A stretch of DNA of 64,000 nt. Source: Mesorhabditis belari. Lineage: Eukaryota; Nematoda; Chromadorea; Rhabditida; Rhabditidae. The DNA lies in NCBI GenBank assembly GCA_958450365.1, contig CAUEEP010000740.1:2793501-2857500 (forward strand), in the 5' to 3' direction. The translations under genes were made by a program, and so were the position numbers. This document shows positions 1 to 13,000 of this stretch, one piece after another. The notes under the pieces are model-generated. The model saw only the letters and a program-made list of their open reading frames with translations, had not been told where the DNA came from and made no database searches. Position 1 is the stretch's first letter. The number at the start of each line of letters is the position of its first letter.

Positions 1-74
1 GAAGGACCAATGGACCCGGTGAACTTCTTGCCATAGCTCCTAAAAAACAAGATTAATATACATAACAAGAGAGA

Positions 75-191
75 GTCTCTTACCCCATACCATGACCGCT
101 TCACCACCAAAGTTCACCGTCGGACGCAAGTATTTAGAGTCTCTTTCGAGCAACTTTGGTGGTGAAGCGGTCATGGTATGGGGTAAGAGAC
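75..191. repeat. Perfect 40-bp inverted repeat (hairpin)
   Basis: Bases 75-114 and 152-191 are exact reverse complements over 40 bp, separated by a 37-bp spacer. The arms contain the text CCATACCATGACCGCTTCAC and its complement. An open frame runs through it, but this is a by-product of the palindrome. The structure would form a strong hairpin if transcribed. It looks like a small foldback element; no target duplication could be assigned because the window edge is close. Confidence 0.85.
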
Positions 192-221
192 ACCCCTCCC
201 CGGCAGGGGAGGGGTGGGGTG

Positions 222-290
222 ATGATGGAAAAACGGACGGACGGGGTCGGACTCTCCTCTTCCGGGTAATAGAGAAAACCGAATATAGAA
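222..290 (+). mobile_element. Possible SINE-like 3' tail fragment
   Basis: The segment has an ACGGACGGACGG run followed by a pyrimidine stretch and TAATAGAG. Similar ends (GACGGACAGACGGACG... TATATAG) occur at 43622-43667 and 60495-60530. The similarity is short and could be convergence on a simple repeat, so confidence is low. Confidence 0.3.
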
Positions 291-682
291 ACAGCAGTGA
301 ATATGTTGTGTGGAAATGTTATGCCGATTGACTGCTTGTTGCTTTTAAATGACGATCAAATGCTAATTTCTTCCAAACATATTTAAACATTTACCCAATG
401 CAAAAATGATGACAACCAAGTAAAAATAGAAATTTAACAACGCAAAGGGGCTACGATGGTGTCTCATTAAAAAAGACTAGAAGCGAAAAATAATTAACCT
501 CAAAATTTCTCTTATTGCGTTGAGGATTCTTGTCGTTTTTGAATCAGTTGCATCGTTTTATCAGTAACAAAATTTTCCACTATCCGTTAAAGAAAAAGAC
601 CATAGAATGTTCTGTGACCCTTCTTTGGACCCGACAAAAAATCAAGCAAAGTAAAACAACGAATAAAACAAAACCAAAAATA

Positions 683-3600
683 TTAAGCACTCAATCTTGA
701 CGCCAAATCTGTTGGAGATTCCAAAGCAAAACCATCTTGAATGATTCGTCGTCCAAATACAGCTCCGACCGAAGCATCTAGAAACAGCACGATAAAAACT
801 AGCCACTTTAACATACTGCTCATAAAAATAATTGTCGTTGGAGTAATTTGAGCTCGTCGAATTTGATGTAAACATCCAACAATCACGTCACTAGATCTAA
901 AAATTTTTGTCACAACAACTGATCCAATAAAAATTTTATTAAAATGGTAACAAACTAACCTATTGTCCAAATCGCAGTTATGCTTGGCAAGAATCTTCAC
1001 AACATTGTACTGCGCAAAACGTTCTATTATAGTGACCAAGCCTCTGAGGATTTGCCCAGCTGGAGTATTCTCAGGAGTTGTTAGACTAAAACTTGTATTT
1101 GAGTAACGCAGAAAAATTCGCACTCACATTCTATCTTGTAGTGCTTTGTTACAATGATGATGTAAATGCATCACATATTTGTCAGGTCCTTGGTTAAGAG
1201 CCATCAGTCTCATTAAGATTCTTTTCAGCAAATCCGGGGTCCTAAATTTGTTTATAACGTAAAGAGTAGAGGCATCAAAGATATAGCCAGCAAACTTACA
1301 AAGCAGTTCCTGCTATAAACAACATGCCATCGGGAATAATGATTGTCACTTTGGGTCCTCCTCTGTAAATAGATGATTTAAGCGTTAACTTGTTAGAAAA
1401 AAATATTATTTACCTCATTGTCCCTTGTGGGGGTTGACGTGATTGTTGCGAAAACGGACCAAAAGGTGATCCTTGAGGAGGCAAAGACGGACGAAAATGT
1501 TGATTTGTACTGTTGACAGAAAAAGCTGGATTCACCCCCGGCATTGAGGGAAGCATTGGCTGCTTCATAGACGAAGGGAAAAAATGGGACGTATTAGGGA
1601 ACTAAAGATATTATTATTAAAAGAAGCTAAATCAAAACCTTTTGCTCTGATGGGATCTCCCGCAAATCGGCAACACTACTTGAAGGAATTGCTTTGACAG
1701 TTTCCTTGGCTTCAAAGAGTTCTCCTTCTTCTAAGTCCTGTAATATTTTAGAGTTAGTTTAGAGCAAAGAAAGGCTACTGGGGAAGCTGGGCCTTCATCC
1801 ATTATTGGATCTTTCGTCTCGTATTCAGATCTTTGCTGATTTTCAGTGAAAGAAGTTGAATTATTCCATGGTTGCGGAGCCGTTTCTCGTTGATTAGGTA
1901 TGATTCTCTAGAAATAAAACGGTAATGGTATTAAAAAAAATAAACTATGTTTCCATCTTGATAAGCTTGTCCGGCGCTTCCCAAATTTGCCATTGGTAAT
2001 AGGCCTGGCTTTGGTCTAGAGTTTTTTCTCAAAGGGGAGCGCTTTGTCTAAAAAATGACTTATATTGTCTTTTTATCAAAAGCTACCTTTGTGTATTGTG
2101 TAGAACTCCTGGATTAATTTGTAGGTCTTCAGACATATTTCGTAGAATTCCTTGTTGGTAAACCAGTTCTTGATTTTTCGTTAAAGGAGGCCACACTATA
2201 ATCAAAAAATTAATTTATTTAACTGAAAGTTCCTACTGTAAACCCCGATCAAATTAAACAGAAGAACTGACTTAATTTTTTTATTCGTCGGCACACCATT
2301 CGATTTTTGTGACTCATCTGGAAGGTTCAATCGAAGATCCACATCTTTGTTTGAAACAAAGTTATCCTAAAGCCGACGTCAAGTATATTATCTCCAGACA
2401 AACCCGAAAATCGGTGTCCATAGGTACAGAAGGATCATCAAACTTAACCTCTCCTTCAAGTGGAATAGCTTTTTGTCTGGGAACTAAAAGGAAAGTTTTG
2501 TTAAACGAGTTTAAAAATACGAATTACATTTGTTCATTAAATGATGGACTGGCTGAGGGTGGTGGACTGTTGGCATTTTCACTTGCTAAATTTCACTAGC
2601 ATGATCAAACTCTCAAAAAGCTCACCAGGCGCACGATTCATTGATGTATCTATAAAGCGAGAACTAAATCCAGAAAGAAAATCTTCGAGCTTCTTGGCCG
2701 TTTGTTTTACTTCCTAAATCATCATAATACTCATATTCACCCCTTTTCCCACCGTGCGTTCTTCATTTGGTTCATTCTCCTTGTAAATAGTTCGAAACAC
2801 GAGCGAGTTGACGTGATTTTCCGGAATATCTTCCTAAAGATAACGACATAAACAGAAAATGATGAATGCACTTGATTCCTAACCTTATCAAGGTTTGTTC
2901 GTAAATCCTCGTCATTTGTAGGCGTTTCTGGAGACCCAATGGAAGAATCCTTAATTTAATGTTCTCGATGCTCAGAAAATTCTTTTTTACCACATGCCAC
3001 TCAACATTGTCATTTTCCTGCAAACTGGAGGGCGCATCATATGTGTCCAAATTCGTAATAGATTCCGGTGAAGGTGCATTCTCAATATCCTAAATTTCAT
3101 TTATAGCAATCTAAAAGTTTTCAAAAAAGAATTAAGGTTGAGTTTGTTATTTGAGGTCAAAACAAACTTCATCGGCCAATTCTACTGCTTCTTCGTTTAT
3201 GAAATCGATGGATCCAGGGTCATATTCGTCTTTCTAAAACAAAGCCTAAATGTATTAAACGTTAAATGTATTCACTTTGTGAGCTGGGGGCATAGGCATG
3301 TCCGAAATTCGTGTTTTTGTTTTCTTGGCTTCAATAGGTAGAGAATTAGTAGAGATCGACAACTCAAGTGACTGCTCATCAGGAGTAGCTTCGGTAACAG
3401 CGACATCTAAACTTTTGAAAATGAGAATTATGTAAAAATGACTCACTTGATGGAGTTCTGCCTAGGGCTTGTGAAAATAGTTGTCTAAAGTCTCGAGAAG
3501 CCTCTGTTTGCTCATTGCTATCGTTTCCTTTCCTTCTGGGATTCTAAACCATACACTCAGTTTGAAAGTACAAACAAGCACTTTATTATCAATAAAAAAA

Positions 3601-6160
3601 AATCAAACCCCTACTATAACTTGGTTCGTTTCAATCATTGTCGGACGTCGATTCGTTTCCCTTTCTCGTTCATTCAGTCGCTCTTGAGTGTCGCGCTCTG
3701 ACACACCTTCAATAGGCTCACTTGCTACACTGATTGGCACATCTAAACAACAAGTTTTTGCAATATTTTGAAAACAACACATAGATGATGTTTACGCTCA
3801 CCTTTCTTACGCAGAATAGAGGTCGGTGACGAGCGACTGTTCTCTGGCTTGGCTTTATTGATATGTGACATGCCTAAGGAACTCTTAAAAAAGCTTAGGA
3901 CGTTCAATTACTTTCAAATCGATGACAGGCATTAATCCCAGCTTGACTGTTTATGTGTCGGTCAAATTCTTCGGTGATGTAATCATCCAGTTGTTGGTGA
4001 AATCCTTGAACAATCTCGTTGGTTGATGGGTAACGACTTGCCAGCATTCTAAACATTAACTCATTTAGCCCAACAGCACAGTACCCACATTTGTTTGAGC
4101 GTGTCCTGATGAAAGCTATAGAATGAGCGTGGTTGAGTCACAATCAAATGTAAAGCTGATTCGATGTGTGATGGCAAGCCCAAACGATTGACAAGCTCTC
4201 CAGACGGAATCAGTAAACTTTGGACGTTATCTGCCGAGGCCCATAAACCCACCTAAAAAGTTTGATAAAACAATAAAGCATTATACACTTACAAGTTGAT
4301 TGGTGCTCAAGGTTTCAATAAGCTTAGTAAATGGAACAGAAGGTGCTGATGAAGCCAATATAAAACAAGCCACAAACCAGCCATTGGATAGCTAAAAACA
4401 AAAAAATAATTGCTCTTGAAAGAAAGAAAAACACCTGAATCTCTTTCCTGTGAAGCAGCGCCAAAAATTCATTTTGCATCAAATCCTAAACATTCGAAAT
4501 TAAAGAAATCAAGCTTAATATTAACCGAGAGTGGCGACTGTTCAAGGGCCATTTTCCATTTGACAAAATTTTTCACATGGAGAGTTGGTTCTCTGCAATC
4601 GTTCTTATTAGAAAACACCAGATAAAAGTTTACATTCCAAGTGGCTTCCAGGTCTCGTCACTGTTTGTCAGAAAGTTGACTGTATGCGGTGTATTCACTA
4701 TGAGAACCCTCCCAGTGTAGATGCAGCTCGAGAGTTCAAACTTTGGTAGGCGTCTAAACTTTGAATGATAAGTTTGTATGTATGAAAACTGACAATCTTT
4801 TTATCGGTTAACGCCCTAGTGTCAATAGCCACATCGACGAAAGCATACGGAAGAACTCCTGAAGGAACGAGCACGGACTCAAGATCCTCGTTAATTTCAT
4901 ACATGTATATCTAAAATAAGACAAAATTAAGTTTCTACACAAATAATTAAACCAATTGCTGACGATATACATCTACGCGACTTCGTCTACGAGAGTCTTC
5001 ACCCGTCGATTTAGCCAATGTGACAACCGTAACCAGAAGTTGGATCCAAATTTTTCGAGCCAAGCCCCACCTAAAAGGCTTTCAGTTTCAAAAATACAGA
5101 AGATAACTAAACAAACCTGATTTACTCTTCCCTTCAGTATTTTACATATCAGAACTCGAATCATGCATGGACCCCTAGGGCCGACCAAGAAACATTGTGG
5201 GCTCGCAAAATCAATGTTAGCCGAGAGGTATACACCTAAAACCAACAGGCATCGCTAATTACAGTCAAATATTGCTTCCTACCGCTTTCGCTATCGCCCA
5301 GATCGTCATTTATAGATGTTCCAACAGCTAGTCCGTTTTCGGCAATATGTGCAAGCTGATAAAGTATAATATTTAAATCTAAAACCAATAAATACCTCTT
5401 GGGGCGACGTAGAAATCTGGAAGAATGCTGCGTCTTCTTTGTCTGGCTGCCCACTGGCTTTTAGGCTTTTGCGGTACTTCTCATACTAAATATCAGGTTG
5501 GCCGAAAAGTCTTGTCCACTTTTTTAAAGGTTACTTTTTGAATGAATAATGAACCAACCAATCTATGATTTGTTTGATCAGAAATTCCTATTCTTTATTT
5601 ACAAATTGCGCTTTAAGAGATTCTGAAAGCTCGCGTTAGTTAATTTTTTAAATGTGTGGAATCGAGCAGTCCAAAAAACGATGAAACTCAAAGTTCCGCT
5701 TTGAGCACTTTTTTTTCACAGAAACCTATTTTGGTGTCAAAAGACAAAAGATCGAGAATGAAAAGTTAGAGAGATAGAAAAATTTTCATAATATTTGACT
5801 ATATGAAACAGAGAAAACTCACTCTATAGGTGAGCCACGGATTGTTCAATTGTTCAGCTTTGTGGATGGTGAGTCGCATGTTTGAGTCAAATCGGTTTTT
5901 ACGTATGATTTCTTCCAATTTCGTGAACTGCGAAGTGTTTGGTTGAACATTTTGCCACTCGGGTCGCGAATCTGGCTCCACCAAGTCTAAAATGCATAAT
6001 GTTTTCTGTGAATCACCAATTTAACATTTGCGAACAGTATTCTCATTCTCTATTTCAAAGTGTTTTTCTTAAACTTGCCTTGCTCTTGCGACAATTCCTC
6101 GACTTTCTTTTTCTTTTTCGGTATTGCGAATCGTGGAGCGGCTAGTGTCATTTTCTCCAT
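683..6160 (-). CDS. TASOR: TASOR-like protein (DUF3715 pseudo-PARP; HUSH complex scaffold family)
   Basis: Multi-exon gene. Translation starts at the ATG complementary to 6158-6160 (MEKMTLAAPRF...), followed by a lysine-rich stretch; exon 2 spans 5823-5986. The N-terminal third matches the layout of the TASOR DUF3715 domain: a GVYLS...D motif, a hydrophobic strand ending CKILKGRV (about 5110-5230), then LDPTSGYGCHI (about 5020-5060), an aromatic-acidic YMYEI strand and VLPYAFV (about 4850-4910). Family knowledge: in vertebrates this fold is a catalytically dead PARP, and TASOR assembles MPP8 and Periphilin for H3K9me3 silencing of retroelements. Downstream exons (4061-4252, 683-1120) carry further conserved-looking segments, including a C-terminal exon ending ASRLSA-stop at 683. 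Intron 1 begins with GC (GCAAGT) instead of GT. In the LDPTSGYGCHI exon the frame must shift by one base near 5015-5016, where one G (C on the plus strand) appears to be extra. The middle (1.1-4.7 kb) is low-complexity and polar, typical of TASOR. Function in nematodes is inferred. Confidence 0.72.
5493..5760. mobile_element. Mariner-type remnant in TASOR intron 2
   Basis: The segment begins with AGGTTGGCCGAAAAGTCTTG, a sequence of the kind found at mariner-family termini, directly after a TA. No matching right-hand inverted terminus and no readable transposase were seen. It fills the intron between exon 2 (5823-5986) and exon 3 (about 5400-5487). Likely an old, one-ended relic. Confidence 0.45.
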
Positions 6161-6786
6161 GGTGATCTAAATTTTTGGCAATATTGTTTATCTACCTAAG
6201 TATATTAAAACATGACAAATTTGAAGAACAATCATTTAAAAGTTCAATAGAATTCAATGAAGGCTAGAAACTACAATGATTCCTAATGTTTGGCTAATTG
6301 CCAGTAAGGGAGGCCATTAAGTAGAAGAGACAGACAGGAGTGAATTATCTATCGGAGTACGGAGAATATTAAAATTCATCTATTGTAAGCAATTAATAAT
6401 TTGTGTAATTGTTCAGATTTCCATTCGTTTTATTTTGACCCCGTAATTTAGCTGAACATCCAAATTCGTCGCTAACCTTTTTATTTTACATTGATTTTGG
6501 TTTGCGTTTACACGTTTACAGTAAGTGGTACGGTATTTATTCTCATTTTCGTACTATACAATACCTTGAAACTATGTACGCTGTCTTATTTTCGTTAAAA
6601 ATTCTTTAGGATTTATCGATTTCTTTGTTTTAATGTCTCTCATAGAGTGTGACTCCTTTTCAATGTGTATGACCGCAAATCATTTCACAAGCTCTTAAAA
6701 TCATTCTTCTCTTCCAGACATGATTTGATGGATTTTTTTGATAATATTAGTCATTCAAAAGCAATAATAGTCAAATTTCAGGGAAA
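6161..6786. promoter_or_regulatory. Divergent intergenic region between TASOR-like gene and PLPBP
   Basis: About 620 bp separate the two start codons, which point away from each other, so both 5' control regions probably lie here. No specific motif could be assigned. A CAG-type acceptor (TTTCAG) ends at 6780, shortly before the PLPBP ATG at 6787, consistent with trans-splicing or a 5' UTR intron. Confidence 0.4.
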
Positions 6787-8038
<1,252 letters not shown>

Positions 8039-8564
8039 GGTTTCGAATACGGCGATTGTACTGCAATAAGCTCATAGTTTTGCTTATTTTCTACCAATTC
8101 TATATCTTAAAAGTTACTTTTTTTTAACTAAAATATTAAAGCTCATAGCTAGAGCTATTTTTTAAATATAAAAACATGCCAAAAGTATGCGCGAATTTTC
8201 TTCAAACCAAACTACAGGCTATTGCAGGTACTACGTTATGGTGCTAATTTATTCATTTCAAGTGTAGATATATTTATTTTGCAATAAAATATTGATAGAG
8301 TATGTGTTTTTTTTGCGCATGTCAAGGACAAAAATAGCCCATTTTGATGATAACGCTCTTCTTTTAAGGGTTTGGCAAACAAATCACAGGCGGTGAGTCT
8401 TTTTCTCGGTAAAGAGGCTCATTTCAGTGAAATTTTATTGATATCATCACAAAAAAGAGAAAATGATTCTTTATGAGAAACAAACAAACAATAAATGAAT
8501 GATGTTTGGATTTGAGACTGATCAATTAGATATGATCACTCTAATTTTGTCATTTTGAGACCTA
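8039..8564. other. Intergenic, no gene seen
   Basis: AT-rich sequence after PLPBP. AATAAA-like sites occur (for example near 8282-8288). No coding frame with gene character was found. Confidence 0.5.
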
Positions 8565-8796
8565 CACTATTGGACAACGAAATATCATATTTGAAAAAAG
8601 ATCGTCACTTTCGCGCGTCTGTAACTTCCTTGTCTTTACCGTATTTCTAAAAATTAATATTACCATTGTGTAGCCCTTGAAAAGAGCTTTCAGAAAATGT
8701 ATAACATTAATAGTTTAAACTCAAAGACAATGGAGTTACAGACGCTCGAAAGTGACGATCTTTTTTCAAATATGATATTTCATTTGTCCAGTACTG
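8565..8796. mobile_element. Foldback MITE, 232 bp, TA target duplication
   Basis: The left end (CACTATTGGACAACGAAATA) and the right end are inverted copies with a few mismatches, extending about 70-80 bp inward through a GATCGTCACTTTCG core. TA dinucleotides flank both ends (8563-8564 and 8797-8798). This is the structure of a non-autonomous Tc1/mariner-type element. It has no coding capacity. Confidence 0.8.
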
Positions 8797-10034
8797 TAAC
8801 TACAGTATGTAGTAATACGATTGGTACTATGCGTTTTCGAAAGCTACCGTAAACTTGCTTTTTATCCAATCTTGCGTATCTTATGGTACTCACCAAGAAC
8901 CAAACTCACCTACGTTCTTGATCTTTGGCCTGGAATCTAGGCTCTTTTTTTGCTTAATTTAATCTGGAAATTTCGACTCAGGGCAAGAAATTATGATATT
9001 AATGTTAATATATTTTTAACGTGGACACTTGAGGCTTTTAAATGATATCAAATAGATCGATTGGACTAAAGAATCCTGAGAGAATTGGGAGAGATTTATT
9101 TTGAGTCTGACTATAGCTGAGTTTTCTTTCTAGAGTTTTCTCAAGTCAGATAGCTTCATAATATTTAGCTAAAAAGATATTCGGTAAATTTGTAGCCATG
9201 GGTTTTCAGGGTTGGGGAATCGATTGGACGGGCTTGTTTTTTTGTAACATTCAAAATTAGCTGTCATTTGAAGCAGCTTTAGCATCATTCATTGAAGTAT
9301 ATCAATTCCTTGATGACTTGACTAAATTTCCAATTGCAACTCTAATGCAATTCTATTTTAACTCTCTGGTAGGTATTAGTTCTCTTTTTCAAAATCATGA
9401 GGTTTCACTCAAGAAAAAAACCGAAAAAGAGTTTTCATGACCCTTTCTTTCAAAGATAACACAACGGGTCGGGGGGACACACAAAAAAGGAGACTTCCGT
9501 AATATCATCTCTTTGATTTCTTTAGATTCTCCATGACTTCCCTCTGCCACTTATCAGTTATTCCCTCCTTGATTCCCTCATTCACTTTTCTTTTCTTTTC
9601 TCTAATCCCCATTTTTGATTCCATCTAATCATTCCGCTCTAGATGTACACGTGAGACAAGAAACTCCGTTTTTACCTTTCACCAAACACAAAATTGTTTT
9701 TGTCACCGATTTGAGAGAGATTTATCTTCCCCATTCACTATTTTAAGCCTCATCACCCCTCATGATCTATGGGATTCATTTTTGATCTTAAATCATAGCT
9801 TATCAAGACAACTTGTCATAGCTTGTCAAGCTTTTTCAAGTTTTGAGCTTTATTTTTGAGTATCGGCATCAGTAGAGCAATATCGATAGTTTCACTCCAC
9901 ACCAACCACTTTTTTTCACTTTGCCATCTTGAATATCTTTTCTAGATTTTCCTAACTACACCATACTTAAATCGCATTCTTGAGTCGTTTTTAACCTACA
10001 GTAAACATTTAGAACAAATTCCTTTCCTTTTAAA
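8797..10034. other. Intergenic, upstream of PNP
   Basis: About 1.2 kb of AT-rich sequence. The 9460-10030 part is pyrimidine-rich with CTTTTCTTTTC stretches and probably holds the PNP promoter and 5' UTR. No ORF or RNA gene was recognised. Confidence 0.4.
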
Positions 10035-13000
10035 ATGTCCGTTATCATCAACAACAACGAGGCTCAGCCAGCAAGGGCACAAATTGAGTGAGTTTCACGA
10101 CAAAGAAATTTCTCACTTAAGAAATTTATCTATAGTTTACTTTGATCAACTTTTGATTCTTGATCTTATCAAAAATGAACATAAAAACATGTTTTTTCAA
10201 ATATTTTATCACTTTCTGATGACGAAAAAGTCAAAAAATTATGGTAAACAGCTTTAAACTGAAATCAAACCATCCTTTTCTTTACAGTTTTTATCAGACA
10301 CTCCTCTTCCATCTTATTGTCTTCAAATTGAAAAAGTAGTGATAAAAACGAAATTGAATTGTACCCCAGATTTTCAGAGAATAGAAAAAAAAGTGAACGT
10401 GATGATCGAGAAGTTGATAAAATCGTTAAAAAAAGTAGATTTTAGTCCTCGATCTTATGAAGATTTGTTGATAATCGCCGCAACGATTCGAGAAATCGCA
10501 GGAGATCGGGTAAAGTGAATCACATTTTGGGGTACAGTATTCTTTGACACTTCTAAAGTGCACTAGTCAACTTTAAAGAAATTACGTAAAAGCTCTAATA
10601 GAAGAACCCCCTATAGGAGCGTCGCGTGGTCTAAGTTTGCTCTCAAACAAACGCTCATATCTTGACACCAGTACGTTTGTTTCTGCGCGTTTAGGTATCA
10701 AAATAAAGTAGAGAGGATGAGTGATTTTTTGAGATATAACACAAATTTTTAGCATTAACCATGATTTTGTTCTAAGCCTCTCTACTTTATTTTGATACCT
10801 AAACGTGCAGAAACAAACGTACTGGTGTCAAGATATGAGCGTTTGTTTGAGAGTAAACTTAGATCACGCGACACTCCTATAGGGGGTTCTTCTATTAGAG
10901 CTTTTACGGTAACTACAGTATCCCTATAGTGGGTTTATAAAGAGTTGTATTGAAGCAAAGCTGTAAACAAAGTCAAGAAATTGAGTCAGTACCAAGATGT
11001 TCTTCAAAAGACAGTACATTTTCATTTTCATTTTCTATTCAGGCTCAAGCCGACATTGGAATCATTTGCGGTTCGGGACTTGGCGGTTTGGGGAATCTCG
11101 TTGAGGATCCTTTCCCTGTTCCATATGAAAAGATTCCCGGATTTCCTCCATTGCACGGTTTGATCTAATAAGATTCATAAAAAATCTCCAATTCGCCAAC
11201 AATCCAATTTGCTGATTTTGCTAATAGTAATGGTAATTTAAATGTAAACGTTCGTTCTTTGGTACACTGAAATGCTCACTTTTATTGTAATGCGAAGGTT
11301 TTAGTGTGCCAGATAGTGAGTGTTTACATGGGGAAAGTTACAATTTTTGCTTATTAGCCCAGTTTCCAGTACCGTATCAATTTTTTGACGCAAACTTTTA
11401 GTATAAAAAGTTTACGTTAAAGTTAGGTTACTCAAAAGAACTTACTGAAGTTAATTTTCAGCAAAATGTCTAGCTAATCTTTACAAGTTTTATTTAGTCC
11501 CTGGTCATAAAGGGATCATGCTTTTCGGGCGTATCGCCGGTCACCGAGTCGTCTGTCTACAAGGACGATTTCATCCATACGAGTACAATGTAAAAGATTT
11601 TCTTTTTAAAAACATTGATCACTGAATGTCTTTCAATTTTCTAAGCTATCAAAACTAAGATTTTAATTATTTTTGCAGATGAACTTGGCATTGTGTGCCC
11701 TGCCTGTTCGCGTCATTCACCAATTCGGTGTTCGCACGTTGCTTGTCTCGAACGCGGCCGGGGGAATCAATCCGAATTTTCAATATGGAGATCTCATGCT
11801 TATTAAGGTTGGGAAAAGAATAACAAAAAAGTACTTTAAGTATGAAAAGTCATGACATATCAGCAGTGTTTTGGACTCAAAATACAGAAAATGGACAAGT
11901 GTCGATCGATCGATCGATTGGTGTCATCAAATTTGATTTTCCGCCTGAACTTCCGGTATCTCGACACCAGTATTTCATTCTGCAAATACTGGTTTCCTCA
12001 TTTTTCCGGCGAAATGCTTTGAGAAAAATGATGAGTTCCGTGCTATTAGGTTGGCAACTTAATAATGACGCGTCACTACTTAACATGTTTTTTTTGTAAT
12101 TTCAAGCGCCGTTTCTTCCCTCTTTTTTGCATATATACAAAGTAAAAGATGTCTACATAAATAACATTTAGTGCTCCAAATTTCATCATTTGCTTTTTGG
12201 CAAAAAAAAGGAGGACAAAAAATTCCGCATTGTTCTACGATTGTTCTACGATTTTAAACAAGGAAAATCACCAGCTGAATCTCATCGCACGATCATCACT
12301 GTTTTTCGAGAGGAAAGTATACACATTCGTCAATGTCAACGATGGTTTCAAAGATTCCAAGGCGGCGATGAAAGCCTCGTAGACGAGCCACACCAAGGAC
12401 ATCCTCCAGAAGTGGTCGACGATGACTTGCTCGCCTTAATTGAAGATTGCCCAACACTCACCGTTCGTGAGTTGGCAGAAATATTTGAAGTATCCCATAT
12501 GACAATCAAAAACTATTTACACAAACTTGGGAAAAGAATCGAGTTGGAAAATGGGCTCCTCACGAGCTGACCCAGAGCAACAAAATATCGCCTCAATTTT
12601 GCTACAAAAATACAAATCAAACGACTTTTTTCACAGGGTTTTGACTTCTGACGAAACGTGGATCAACTACGAGAACGTTAAACGCAAAAATCGATGGCTA
12701 TCTGCTGGGCAGACCCCTCAAACCACTCCCAAACCTGATGTCCATGGGAAGAAGATAATGCTCTGTTGCTGGTGGAACTTCAAGGGATTGGTACATTATG
12801 AAGTGCTGAAACCTGGCCAAACCGTCGATGCTGATCTTTATTCGAAGCAATTAATGAGAGTTAACGAGTCTCTGAAGAAATTGGGGCTCAAACCGGAGAG
12901 AGTCAGATTTTTACACGACAACGCAAAACCTCACACTGCAAAGATCACTTATAAGAAAATCGAGGAACTTGGCTGGAAAGTTTTGCCCCACGCGTCTTAT

